From the NCBI RefSeq assembly GCF_002836205.1, contig NZ_PJBE01000013.1, positions 248,001-312,000 of the forward strand: DNA of 64,000 nt, read 5' to 3'. Below, in pieces: positions 1 through 8,795 of this stretch. The translations under genes were made by a program, and so were the position numbers. This DNA is from Shewanella sp. Choline-02u-19 (lineage in GTDB: Bacteria; Pseudomonadota; Gammaproteobacteria; Enterobacterales; Shewanellaceae). Each line of letters opens with the position of its first letter. Within the stretch, counting starts at the first letter, position 1. The notes below the pieces were generated by a model. It was given only the letters and a program-made list of their open reading frames with translations. It had not been told where the DNA came from and ran no database searches.

Positions 1-188
1 AGTATTTGCAATATCGGCAGTACGAAGCTTGCGGTTTTACCGGTACCAGTTTGCGCGGCTGCAATCAGATTTCGGCCGCTTAAGATCACCGGAATACTCT
101 TAGCTTGGATTGGGGTTGGGGTGGTGTAACCTTGTTCGGCTACAGCGGTAACGATTGGATTGCTTAATCCAAGCTTTGAAAACGGCAT
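1..188 (-). CDS. DEAD-box RNA helicase, N-terminal part (cut by window edge)
   Basis: Only the first 62 codons are present; the gene runs off the left edge. The start is the ATG at 186-188. The visible protein begins MPFSKLGLSNPIV and contains the Q motif (GYTTPTPIQ) followed by Walker A motif I (AAQTGTGKT), which together define the DEAD-box ATP-dependent RNA helicases. The N-terminus starts almost directly at the Q motif, as in the RhlE/SrmB-like group that acts in ribosome assembly and cold-adapted RNA unwinding. I cannot assign the exact paralogue because the DEAD, SAT and C-terminal motifs lie outside the window. Confidence 0.9.
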   Translation of the reverse strand, partial: MPFSKLGLSNPIVTAVAEQGYTTPTPIQAKSIPVILSGRNLIAAAQTGTGKTASFVLPILQI

Positions 189-314
189 GGTGAGTCTCAG
201 TTATCTATTGTGATGTTGCTTATTGCAGTTAAAGGCGGCGTGATGGCACTGCCACCATCTTTTATTATAACAGCATGTCGCGACTATCGGGTGATATTGT
301 TATCTCAACATCGG

Positions 315-566
315 CTATTTCATGGTGACCTTACCGCCAACAAATTTATAGGCCGGGGCGCCGCGGACGAGGGTGTCTCTGGCAAACACTTGCCCGCATT
401 GAGGGCATGTACAGGGTGCGTTGGTATAATCGGTCACAATACGCTCTTTGAAGCATTTGACTAATGCACCTTTGCCCCCTTTTCGGTACTTATATAGTAG
501 CACTCGACACTTAGCGCAGAATATCTCAACGGTTTGTGTCGGTCCTTTTTTATTTGGTTTTGCCAT
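315..566 (-). CDS. small zinc-ribbon protein, conserved hypothetical
   Basis: An 83-residue lysine-rich protein with two cysteine pairs, CAKC near residues 17-20 and CTCPQCG near 54-59, spaced as in a zinc ribbon. It probably binds one Zn ion and may contact nucleic acid (inference from basic charge and the fold). The start is ATG at 564-566. It stands alone between the helicase gene and the penicillin acylase gene. A plus-strand frame over the same bases (210-464) is less credible because the minus frame has the cysteine pattern. No named family recognised. Confidence 0.65.
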   Translation of the reverse strand: MAKPNKKGPTQTVEIFCAKCRVLLYKYRKGGKGALVKCFKERIVTDYTNAPCTCPQCGQVFARDTLVRGAPAYKFVGGKVTMK

Positions 567-739
567 TAGTCATCTTTACAGTTTGCCCTTGTAGACAATT
601 CTGCCATATCGAGCGATAAATGCAGCTACTTATTCGGTTTTTAATAGAAGGTTAGACTAATTTCAAATGGGTGTTTAACAAATCTGTAACCCAGTTTATG
701 ATGATCCATATACAGGAGTGCTATCACTACAGGAACGTA

Positions 740-3049
740 ATGAAAAAAATAATAAAAATAACAGCAGTTAGTTTGCTTTCTATCGTGTTTATCGCCGCCG
801 TAGGCGTTTATCTATTACTCTTTATGAGCTTACCAAAGCTGGATGCATCCATAGAAAGTGATGCCGTAAGTGATAATGTCAGTATTGAAAGAGACCGGTT
901 AGGCACCGCAGTGGTCACGGCCAGCCATCGCCAAGATGCAGCCTACGGCTTAGGATATGCTCATGGGCAAGATCGCTTTTTTCAAATGGACCTCTTAAGA
1001 CGTAATTCTGCTGGAGAACTATCAGAAATCTTTGGGGAAAAGGCACTTGAGTTAGACAAACGTCACCGTTTTCACCAATTAAGAAAGCGCGCCAATAACA
1101 TTTTAAAAACGTTGCCAGAAGCGCACATCAAGACCTTAACCACTTATGCTCGAGGCGTGAATGACGCCGTTGCTGCTCAATCTATGAATGCTTTCGAGTA
1201 TCTTGTGACAGGCGCGAATCCTCGTCCATGGGAACCTGCGGATAGTTTACTGGTGATCTACAGTATGTACCTTGATTTGCAAGGAAATACGATTAAACGA
1301 GATTTGACGCTTACTCATATACAGTCGATGTTTGGCGCTGAAATGGTGGCGTTTATTATTCAACCCAGCCAATATCAGGCGCCACTAGATGGCAGCTTAA
1401 TCAGCTTAGCACCACCGTCTATCCCTCAGCTTTCGCCATTATATATCAGTCAGGCACTGCCAAAAGAGATTGCTGAACCGCTGGATATCGGCAGTAACAA
1501 CTGGGCAGTAACAGGTGAGTTGACCCAAAATGGCAATGCCATGTTATCCGATGATATGCACCTGTCTTTTGCTGTGCCTATCATTTGGTATCGTGCTCAG
1601 CTTAATTATCAGCATAACGGTGAAGATATTAGTATTACCGGTGTTTCACTTCCAGGCGCTCCAGCGATTGTGGTTGGCAGTAATGGCCATGTGGCATGGG
1701 GTTTTACCAATGCCTATATTGATACCGCAGACTGGATTGAAATTGATGATGATACCGAACTGACCTTTGAAGATGAAGAGATAAGACTGCCTGATTCAGC
1801 GGTTGATTATAAGATCCCTATGTCTCGATTTGGCCCGGTAAAGCAGGTGTCTGAAAAGCGTTATGCACTCTCTTGGGTAGGGCATCAGGATTACGCTGTC
1901 GATATGTCACTCGTCGAGCTCGATAGCATCAAAGATGTGCAACAAGGCATCGCCATTGCTAGTAATATGGGCATTCCAGTGCAAAATATGATGCTAGTTG
2001 ATACCGCTGGTAACGCAGCATGGAAGCCAGCTGGCGCTTTTCCATCAAGAACTAATCCCAGTGAGGTTGCAATAGCCGAGTCTGACTATCAAGCTGATAA
2101 CTGGCTTATCGATCAAGTGGCTTTACCTGAGGTTATTAATCCTGATACTCATCGGTTGTGGTCTGGAAACTCGCGTGTGGTGTCGACCAAGCAACACAAA
2201 GAGTTAGGCAATGGAGGTTACGCTCTTGGTGCTCGTAGTACGCAAATTCGAGACCGACTTTTTGCTGGAAAAGATTTTACTGTCGATGATTTTTACCAAC
2301 TACAATTGGATAATGAAGCACGATTCTTACAGCCTTGGCAGCAACAGCTAATCACGGTGTTAAGTACTAAGCCCCAGCGTTTCGCTAAAGATATTGTTTA
2401 TCTAAACAATTGGAAAGCATGTGCTTGTAGTGACTCAGTGGGTTACACCTTAGTCAGGCAATATAGACAACAGCTTATAGATACTACCTTTGCCCCTCTC
2501 GAAACTCAGTTGGCGCTTTCTTCGCTAAGTTTATCGCCAGTTAAACGCGACCTAGAGCCTGCCATGTGGCAATTAATCAACGCACAACCAAAATTTTGGT
2601 TGCCGACAAAATACACAAGTTGGTCAGAGTATATGCTCAATGTATATCAAGAGAGTAAACAACAACTGTTGGCCAAACATAGTCAAGACGACAATATGGA
2701 TGACTTAGCATGGGGAAGTGTTAACGAGCTAAAGATACAGCACCCATTTTCGAAACAGATCCCGATATTAAGCACGCTGTTAGATATGCCTACCGTCACC
2801 GGATTTGGTGATAGCTATATGCCGGCTGTTCAAGGAGCCTCATTCGGTGCATCTCAGCGTTTTATTGTTCAGCCAGGTGATGAAGCTAATGGAGTATTAG
2901 CGATTCCAGGGGGGCAGTCTGGCCACCCATTATCAGATTTTTATAGGGCTGGTTTTACCGAGTATGCTGCTCAGCAACAGACGCCTTTATTGCCAAGCAG
3001 GCGACTGCATCGAATAGAGATTAATGCAAAAGAGGTAAGTATTAATTGA
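740..3049 (+). CDS. penicillin acylase (penicillin amidase) family Ntn-hydrolase
   Basis: About 769 residues from the ATG at 740, chosen because AGGA sits 5 nt upstream and a membrane segment follows at once (MKKIIKITAVSLLSIVFIAA); the frame is open further upstream to 671 but that extension lacks a ribosome site. The family is made as a precursor with alpha chain, spacer and beta chain; self-cleavage exposes an N-terminal serine nucleophile. Here the cleavage site is visible as G-S-NNWAV, with the serine near residue 252. The early 'GYAHGQDRFFQMD' motif is typical of the alpha chain. Family members hydrolyse amide bonds, including beta-lactam side chains and acyl-homoserine lactones; the natural substrate here is unknown. 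The signal anchor implies export to the periplasm. Confidence 0.9.
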   Translation: MKKIIKITAVSLLSIVFIAAVGVYLLLFMSLPKLDASIESDAVSDNVSIERDRLGTAVVTASHRQDAAYGLGYAHGQDRFFQMDLLRRNSAGELSEIFGEKALELDKRHRFHQLRKRANNILKTLPEAHIKTLTTYARGVNDAVAAQSMNAFEYLVTGANPRPWEPADSLLVIYSMYLDLQGNTIKRDLTLTHIQSMFGAEMVAFIIQPSQYQAPLDGSLISLAPPSIPQLSPLYISQALPKEIAEPLDIGSNNWAVTGELTQNGNAMLSDDMHLSFAVPIIWYRAQLNYQHNGEDISITGVSLPGAPAIVVGSNGHVAWGFTNAYIDTADWIEIDDDTELTFEDEEIRLPDSAVDYKIPMSRFGPVKQVSEKRYALSWVGHQDYAVDMSLVELDSIKDVQQGIAIASNMGIPVQNMMLVDTAGNAAWKPAGAFPSRTNPSEVAIAESDYQADNWLIDQVALPEVINPDTHRLWSGNSRVVSTKQHKELGNGGYALGARSTQIRDRLFAGKDFTVDDFYQLQLDNEARFLQPWQQQLITVLSTKPQRFAKDIVYLNNWKACACSDSVGYTLVRQYRQQLIDTTFAPLETQLALSSLSLSPVKRDLEPAMWQLINAQPKFWLPTKYTSWSEYMLNVYQESKQQLLAKHSQDDNMDDLAWGSVNELKIQHPFSKQIPILSTLLDMPTVTGFGDSYMPAVQGASFGASQRFIVQPGDEANGVLAIPGGQSGHPLSDFYRAGFTEYAAQQQTPLLPSRRLHRIEINAKEVSIN

Positions 3050-3066
3050 TGCATTAGGCTCATTCA

Positions 3067-3094
3067 ATAAAGGTACTTTGGTGCCTTTATCTTC
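3067..3094 (+). terminator. probable rho-independent terminator after the acylase gene
   Basis: An inverted repeat (ATAAAGGTAC, loop TTTG, GTGCCTTTAT) lies about 20 bp after the acylase stop and is followed by a pyrimidine-rich stretch. The rest of the gap to 3347 is AT-rich with no further feature seen. Confidence 0.55.
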
Positions 3095-3347
3095 TGCTCA
3101 GCGGTTATCAATATGAGTTCGATAAATTGGTGATAAATAAAAGGTGAAGATATAACGCTGACTATTTACTCGCTAACAGCACATGTGGTGGCATATATGC
3201 TCTTAGTTGTATCATTGTGCCAAAATAAACATCTATTTCATTGCGTTATATCTAATCTCTTATTTTTGACGTCAGGTTTAATACTAAACATAATGTTTGG
3301 TATTTGTTAATATGCGATACAAATAATTACATCTGAATGAAAACTCA

Positions 3348-3848
3348 ATGATTACGGCTAAATATATTGGTGTTGTCTTAGGGCTACTCAGTTTATCAGC
3401 ATGTCAAAAAGGCCTGACTTTTGAGATCGCCCTCGCAGCTGAAACAACCCGTTATAGTGAAGATACACAACAAGAGTCTGTTGCATGTGATATTGGTATC
3501 TATGCCATTAATGAAATGGACTTTGGGGTTAAAATTGCCCCAGAGTTGACTATTTTTACCGACAATGAACAGTACACCATGAAGATAAAGTCATGGGGAG
3601 ATGACTGGGATTACTTAATAGGCAAAGATGGCGATCAAGCCAGCAGGCAAGGTTTGTGTTTTAAAGAAATTAATCAAAAGTCATTTGGTTGCGATGAAGT
3701 ACTTTCGGCACTGAGAAATAAACAGTACAAATTAACACTCAATCGGTGTGAAAAACTGGACCAATCGCCGCTTGATTGCGAGATTGATGTTGAGCTTGCA
3801 AATGGAGGCATTCGATTTAAAAAAGATGAGGAATTGACTCTACTCTAA
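3348..3848 (+). CDS. predicted lipoprotein, unknown function
   Basis: A 166-residue protein with a type II signal peptide: MITAKYIGVVLGLL then lipobox L-S-A-C, the cysteine being near residue 19. It should be lipid-anchored in the envelope. The mature part is acidic and has several further cysteines (near VACDIG, GLCFKE, FGCDEV, NRCEK, LDCEID), so disulfides are likely. I do not recognise a family. It stands alone between the acylase and the LpxR-like gene, with no obvious strong ribosome site. Confidence 0.7.
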   Translation: MITAKYIGVVLGLLSLSACQKGLTFEIALAAETTRYSEDTQQESVACDIGIYAINEMDFGVKIAPELTIFTDNEQYTMKIKSWGDDWDYLIGKDGDQASRQGLCFKEINQKSFGCDEVLSALRNKQYKLTLNRCEKLDQSPLDCEIDVELANGGIRFKKDEELTLL

Positions 3849-3991
3849 TTTGCCTCTCAATATATCTATTTATAAATATATCAACTTTTCCATTTTTGAG
3901 ATTAATAACATGCAATGCTGTTTTATTCATTTCCAGCTTTAACCATCGTCATCTATAATCCTTTTACGTCCCCATTCAATCTGTAAAGTGT

Positions 3992-5020
3992 GTGCTAAAA
4001 CCTATTATCTCATTTATTGTTCTGACTCTTTCCTTTTTTACCTGTTCAGCTATGGCTGCAGAAGATGACCTTCGTCAAAACAGCTGGGGACAATTCATCT
4101 TTGAAAATGATGCTTTCGGTGTGCTAGAACCCACTGATGATGGCTACAGCAATGGTGTTGGTTATGCATGGGGAAAGGCGCCTATCGCTAACTTTGACGA
4201 TATTGATATGCCAGATTGGGTGCGATGGGCTAGCGATTGGACCTATATTAACCAAGCTGATAGAGGTCAATACACTTTAAGCTATGCCATTTTACAGGGG
4301 ATGTTTACCCCATCAGACTTAGAAGATCGCCAACTCATCCCTGATGATAGACCGTACGCTGGAGTACTACTTTGGCAGGTCAAATTACGCCAATTTGAGG
4401 ATGATATTGCAACCAGTTTAATACTTGATGTCGGTGTGGTTGGCCCCGCTTCATTCGCGGAACAAACGCAAAGTATCATCCACGGTATGATTGGTGCTAA
4501 AGATCCACAAGGGTGGGACTATCAAATTGATAATGAGCCTGTTTTTCGTGTCCAATCTGAGTATTTATATCGTTTTGCTCAATTAGCACTATCACACCGT
4601 GTGGCAACTGACGTGAGCTTTTACACTCAGGCCGGAATCGGTAATTTACTTAGCGATGCGGGCTTTGGATTAACGTTTAGAGTCGGCAGTGGGCTTGATG
4701 AAACCTATGCCAGTATTAACCCGACCGCATCTCATAGCGCCAATCCTTATGCCTATATGTCTGATCGAGGGTTTAACTGGATGTTATTTATGTCAGCTTA
4801 CGGTCGTTACGTGCTGAATGACATCACTATGGATGGTAATACTTTTAAAGATAGCCACTCTGTGGAACTCATTCATGAACAAGGTCAGCTTAGTATGGGG
4901 TTTGCCATGCGCTGGGGAAGTTGGGGGATTTTATTCTCTACGCTTCGAGGGAGTCAGCAATATGAAGGGCAGATACCCAATACTAACTATGGCGCGGCCA
5001 GTATTAGTTATCATTATTAG
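3992..5020 (+). CDS. LpxR-family outer-membrane protein (lipid A deacylase-like, DUF2219)
   Basis: 342 residues beginning at a GTG codon; the signal peptide ends around CSAMA-AEDD. The conserved opening of the mature protein, 'FENDAF' then 'DDGYSNG', and the later 'DDRPYAG' motif match the LpxR/DUF2219 family, 12-stranded beta-barrels whose founding member in Salmonella removes the 3'-acyloxyacyl group of lipid A. The last residues (SISYHY) look like a barrel C-terminus. Function as a lipid A deacylase is inferred from family only. Its 3' end overlaps the convergent diguanylate cyclase gene by 17 bp. Confidence 0.85.
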   Translation: MLKPIISFIVLTLSFFTCSAMAAEDDLRQNSWGQFIFENDAFGVLEPTDDGYSNGVGYAWGKAPIANFDDIDMPDWVRWASDWTYINQADRGQYTLSYAILQGMFTPSDLEDRQLIPDDRPYAGVLLWQVKLRQFEDDIATSLILDVGVVGPASFAEQTQSIIHGMIGAKDPQGWDYQIDNEPVFRVQSEYLYRFAQLALSHRVATDVSFYTQAGIGNLLSDAGFGLTFRVGSGLDETYASINPTASHSANPYAYMSDRGFNWMLFMSAYGRYVLNDITMDGNTFKDSHSVELIHEQGQLSMGFAMRWGSWGILFSTLRGSQQYEGQIPNTNYGAASISYHY

Positions 5021-6614
5021 CCGTAATGGTCACTTTATAATACTGGTTCCTTCCACTTTTCTTGGCTTGGTAAAGCGCTTTATCCGCGATTTCAGTGATC
5101 TGTTTTCCGCTAATAAAGGTCTCTGCACAGTATGTCTCTACTGGCGCAGGTAAGACTTGGCATACCCCAAAACTCACAGTGACAAAATCTGCCACATCAG
5201 AGCTTGGATGAGGTAAGGCTAAGGTTTGCAGTGATTCTAAAATGCTTGCTAGCTTACGTTCAAGCGGAGCGAATGGAATATCACTGTAGAGCATTATAAA
5301 TTCTTCCCCGCCAAAGCGTGCACACATATCCTCAGCACGTTGAAAATGTTGGTCCAATAAAGCGGCCACGGTTTTAAGTGCTTCATCGCCCGCAATGTGT
5401 CCTAATGTGTCGTTATATCTTTTAAAATAATCGATATCAGCCAATATCAGTGTGAAGCCAATGTTCTGCCGCCTTAATAATTGAATTTGAGCTTCTAAGT
5501 GCAATTCAAATGCACGGCGATTAGAAATTTGGGTTAACTCATCGACATAGACTTGCTGACTCAATAATGTATTTTGCCTCTGCACTGTGCTCATAAGTGC
5601 GTTGAAGTGAAATGATATCTTTCTTAACTCGGTAATAATGTAGTTTTTTGGCAGTTCTTTGTAACGTTGCTTTTTGTCCATGGCTTTAACATGTTTTGCA
5701 AGGCGTTGAATTGGGCCAATAATGAACCCAGCAAGCAGCAGATAGACGGTGATGACCAGCACTATCATCGCAAGTACCAAGCTGAGCATACCAAGGCCCC
5801 AAATGGAGGGAGTCTGGCTATTGGTATGATATAAGGTGATTTTGAGGATCGGTTCTCCGTTAGTATTGCGGATTAACCTGCGGGTGAAAGGGGTTATTTG
5901 GGTCAGTTTCACTGCAGCGTTCCAATCTTTGAGCCCGTCAATATCTATATTACTGTTGACTGGCGTTATAAGTACTGGCGTTGCTGTAAACAGTGATAGC
6001 TCATCGATTAGCTCTTGGTTAATGAGGCGGATAAATACCAGAAAACCATTAGAGGCTAAACTTTTGTCAGAAAGTAAAATAGGGGTAGAACTGTAGAATG
6101 CCGCCCCTGATTGGGTGGAGATAACGCCCGTTTTAGGGATGACTTTTTTGCCATTATAGGGAGTGTCGATTAACACCCTATTTTCAGGAGAATCCTCAAA
6201 GTTATGCAAGTTAAAACTGAGATCGTGTTTGTTTTTATGGTGGTAACCTTTTGAGTATAAGAGCTTGGATTGGTTGTTGAAAATAAATACACCGTCAATT
6301 TCTAATCTGATGAATGTATCATTGAGATAGTTTTCAATTAAGTAACGCTGGCTGTGCGGCGAATTAGGTTGCTGTACAAATTCATAGGTCTCATCCCAAA
6401 CGGCATAATCGTAATTTAGGGTAACCATGGGTTTATTAATTCGATTAATAGCAAAAACCAAGCTATTTAACTCTCGTTCAGACAGCTTGAGCATGGTGGC
6501 TTCAAGTTGTGGGATCTGAATGAAAATGCGATAGCTGAGGATCACCGCAGTGAATAACACGACGATGAGCGTAAATACCCTAACTTGAAGTTGGTTGAAA
6601 CTTAGAGTTCTCAA
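5004..6614 (-). CDS. membrane diguanylate cyclase with CHASE4-like sensor
   Basis: 536 residues. A first membrane helix (about 13-31) is followed by a periplasmic region of about 240 residues whose start (LNYDYAVWDETYEFV) resembles CHASE4 domains; a second helix lies around 273-298, then a HAMP-like linker and a GGDEF domain from about 355. The active-site signature is GGEEF at about 435-439, so catalysis of cyclic di-GMP synthesis is expected. An RxxD product-inhibition site (RAED, about 426-429) stands five residues before it. Hence an extracytoplasmic signal should be turned into c-di-GMP with feedback control. Monocistronic; converges with the LpxR-like gene. Confidence 0.93.
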   Translation of the reverse strand: MRTLSFNQLQVRVFTLIVVLFTAVILSYRIFIQIPQLEATMLKLSERELNSLVFAINRINKPMVTLNYDYAVWDETYEFVQQPNSPHSQRYLIENYLNDTFIRLEIDGVFIFNNQSKLLYSKGYHHKNKHDLSFNLHNFEDSPENRVLIDTPYNGKKVIPKTGVISTQSGAAFYSSTPILLSDKSLASNGFLVFIRLINQELIDELSLFTATPVLITPVNSNIDIDGLKDWNAAVKLTQITPFTRRLIRNTNGEPILKITLYHTNSQTPSIWGLGMLSLVLAMIVLVITVYLLLAGFIIGPIQRLAKHVKAMDKKQRYKELPKNYIITELRKISFHFNALMSTVQRQNTLLSQQVYVDELTQISNRRAFELHLEAQIQLLRRQNIGFTLILADIDYFKRYNDTLGHIAGDEALKTVAALLDQHFQRAEDMCARFGGEEFIMLYSDIPFAPLERKLASILESLQTLALPHPSSDVADFVTVSFGVCQVLPAPVETYCAETFISGKQITEIADKALYQAKKSGRNQYYKVTITANNDN

Positions 6615-6827
6615 AATCTCTTAGGTGCCTCTATAAACAGTACTTTTAGTGGCGTGTACTGGCGAGAATTTGAGTTAATTGTAGCAGTGGCTAGATAATT
6701 CGCTTGGTCTTTGGTGAGGTAAGTTGTTGTAAATGTATTGCCATTAATCAGCCTTTTGGAAAGAGGCTTTAACTATGCGAGTCGTGAAATTGCGTAAAGA
6801 GCGTTCTCGTTTGAGTATAGATAACCA

Positions 6828-7125
6828 TTAAGCTAATTTGAAATACAAGGTGCTTATCACTAGCACCTGCACCACATAAACCAAAAGTTGCATTCGAGCT
6901 TGACGATGTTTTTTGGCTTTCAGATAAATGGTTTTATGGGTAATTTTTTGTAGTAAAATCAAGATTTTGGTGGATAAAAGCAAAAGTAATGCTTAAGTGT
7001 TTGGGAGTTCCAAGCTCCTGTCAGACCTGCGGTTCAAGAGTTTTAACTGCATTATAATATTGATACTCTGCAATGACAGAACACATCATCAACAATCCCC
7101 AGGTTGAAACGAGAATAGTAAACAC
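6828..7125 (-). pseudogene. decayed gene for a small two-helix membrane protein
   Basis: A frame opening at GTG 7125 (preceded by GGAG) encodes a hydrophobic helix and 'AEYQYYNAVKTLEPQV', then hits TGA at 7021-7023 (codon 35). Reading through gives QELGTPKHLSI; the frame is then lost, and a frame shifted by one continues with KTIYLKAKKHRQARMQ and a second hydrophobic helix ending in YFKLA and a stop at 6828. The stop would be a single-base change from TGG (Trp). Total length of 298 nt is one more than a multiple of three, fitting one net frameshift. I read this as a broken gene of about 99 codons of unknown function, since both halves keep coding-like composition and one helix each. Confidence 0.55.
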
Positions 7126-7225
7126 AATGACTCCAAATGAATTTAATATTACCTGACCGAGAGCATAGTAAAGCTGCTTTATACTTTTTTACTTACAAGC
7201 ATTTATACTCTGCTCAACCTAATAA

Positions 7226-7372
7226 GCCAACTCTGTTCCAACAACCTTAATATCATCTAGGTTTGAACGGAATACCTGTTGTTTTTAAGCTTGCACTCTC
7301 ATCAGTTGGAATCGCTTTGATAGAGTCATAAAGGGTGACAGTTTGTTTGCACTAATCGGGTCAATATACAAC
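7226..7372 (-). pseudogene. degenerate fragment homologous to pfaD
   Basis: The stretch aligns at DNA level, same orientation, with pfaD positions about 14670-14820 (PfaD residues about 376-426). A 13-nt identical block, GATAGAGTCATAA, lies at 7319-7331 and 14756-14768; flanking bases match at roughly 80 percent with several codon-third-position changes. The relic keeps the PfaD-like words ANKL, YDSIKAIP and LDDI but has lost a 10-nt segment equal to pfaD 14775-14784, which breaks the frame, plus small indels. No start or full gene remains. The minus frame stays open upstream to about 7540 but I see no clear pfaD similarity there. Confidence 0.6.
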
Positions 7373-7671
7373 TTTAAGTCGTTCTCGGTGGCTATGCCGT
7401 TCGTATCACGAGTGACTACTCTTACCGTTGCTGGTTGCTGAATGAAAGTGGGGTTCGTGTTCAGGGAGTGCAGATGGGTTATTTTCTGAAAGGTGAAGGG
7501 GGAAATACCAGCTAGTACTTTTATACTAAGCAGTGTTTATTACTGTTTTACCTCCTTTTTAAGTTAACTATTATCAATGAGACTAGTTACCTAATCTGAC
7601 TTTTTTTTATACACTTCCTGTGTATACTCTATGTTAAATGACCGCTTCGATGTTCCCAAAGGTGCAACGCA

Positions 7672-8793
7672 ATGCTTACAATTCTTAAGAGATGCTCTCA
7701 CTGTTTGTTGACACTCTTTGTGTCTGTGGCGCTTTTTGTTAGCAGTTTCGCCGCGGCTTCTGAAGATCGCAGCGTACATTCATCAGTCGAAAACAACCCC
7801 TCACTTAAAACTGAGTTATCTCCTGCATATTTTTATCTAGGTGCAGAGTTAGGGGTTAACTATTATCAGCATGGTTGTGAATCTTGGAGCCTAGATTGTG
7901 ATAGAAACAGCAACGCGGCTGGTTTTTTTGCGGGTTACCAGATAAATAACCATTTTGCTTTTGAAGCTGCTTATCTTGATTTAGGAGAAGCAAATGCCAC
8001 TTATTTAGAGGGGGGTATAGCACAAAAGTATCAAGGAACCATGCAAGGGTTGAATTTGTCAGTACTGGGATCTATTGAACTGAACGAGGACTTATCTATT
8101 TTTGCGAAGGTGGGTGCGTTTAACTGGCATGGTGAAAACTCAGGGCCATTCTCAACCGTATCTGAAAATGACTGGGCGCCTAGCTTAGGTGCAGGAATGA
8201 GTTATCAGCTAACGGATTCATGGCAAGCCCGGTTTGAATATCAATATTTTCATCAGTTAGGTAATGACATCTTAGGTGGCACCAATGCCCATGTTACGGC
8301 TATCGGAATAAGTTATCAGTTTGGCCGAACGAGAGCGGCACCAATGACAGAGTCCCCAGTGACTGAAATCAGCATCAATGAAACAAAAGTCACAGCCGCC
8401 GTGGTAGCCACGCCTCCGATAGTATTGGAACAGATAACGTTCCCTTATCTGTTTGACTTTGATAGCAGTGAATTACACTCGAGCGAACCATTGCAAGTCA
8501 TCGTTGAGCGTTTAACAAGATATTCACAAGCACAGGTTATTTTACGCGGATACTCTGATTCCAGAGGAAGTAGTGCATATAACTTAGCTCTCTCGAAGCG
8601 ACGAACCACGAGTGTTTATCAATATTTGATTGCTCAAGGCGTCAATGATAAACAGATTGTTAGTGAGTATTTTGGTGATCAAAACCCCGTCACAGATAAC
8701 TTGACCGAAGAGCATAGGCATTTGAATCGCCACGTTCAAATATTGCTACCACAACTCACTCTTCCAGAAGTCATGCCACAGCAGGAGCAATAA
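7672..8793 (+). CDS. OmpA-family outer-membrane protein
   Basis: 373 residues: signal peptide to about residue 30 (VSSFAAAS), an eight-strand-type barrel region (from YFYLGAELGVNYY to GISYQFG, about 55-222), a linker, and a C-terminal OmpA peptidoglycan-binding domain (about 255-365) with 'LFDFDSSEL', 'LRGYSDSRGSSAYN' and 'LSKRRTTSVYQYL'. It should tie the outer membrane to murein. Two cysteines in the barrel part (GCESWSLDCD) could form a disulfide. It is followed 2 bp later by the giant Ig-repeat lipoprotein gene, so the two are almost certainly co-transcribed. Confidence 0.88.
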   Translation: MLTILKRCSHCLLTLFVSVALFVSSFAAASEDRSVHSSVENNPSLKTELSPAYFYLGAELGVNYYQHGCESWSLDCDRNSNAAGFFAGYQINNHFAFEAAYLDLGEANATYLEGGIAQKYQGTMQGLNLSVLGSIELNEDLSIFAKVGAFNWHGENSGPFSTVSENDWAPSLGAGMSYQLTDSWQARFEYQYFHQLGNDILGGTNAHVTAIGISYQFGRTRAAPMTESPVTEISINETKVTAAVVATPPIVLEQITFPYLFDFDSSELHSSEPLQVIVERLTRYSQAQVILRGYSDSRGSSAYNLALSKRRTTSVYQYLIAQGVNDKQIVSEYFGDQNPVTDNLTEEHRHLNRHVQILLPQLTLPEVMPQQEQ

Positions 8794-8795
8794 TA

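Noticed and set aside
210..464. Plus-strand frame of 84 codons opposite the zinc-ribbon gene.
   Set aside because: The minus frame carries two CxxC-type pairs and a sensible start; the plus frame is its antisense shadow.
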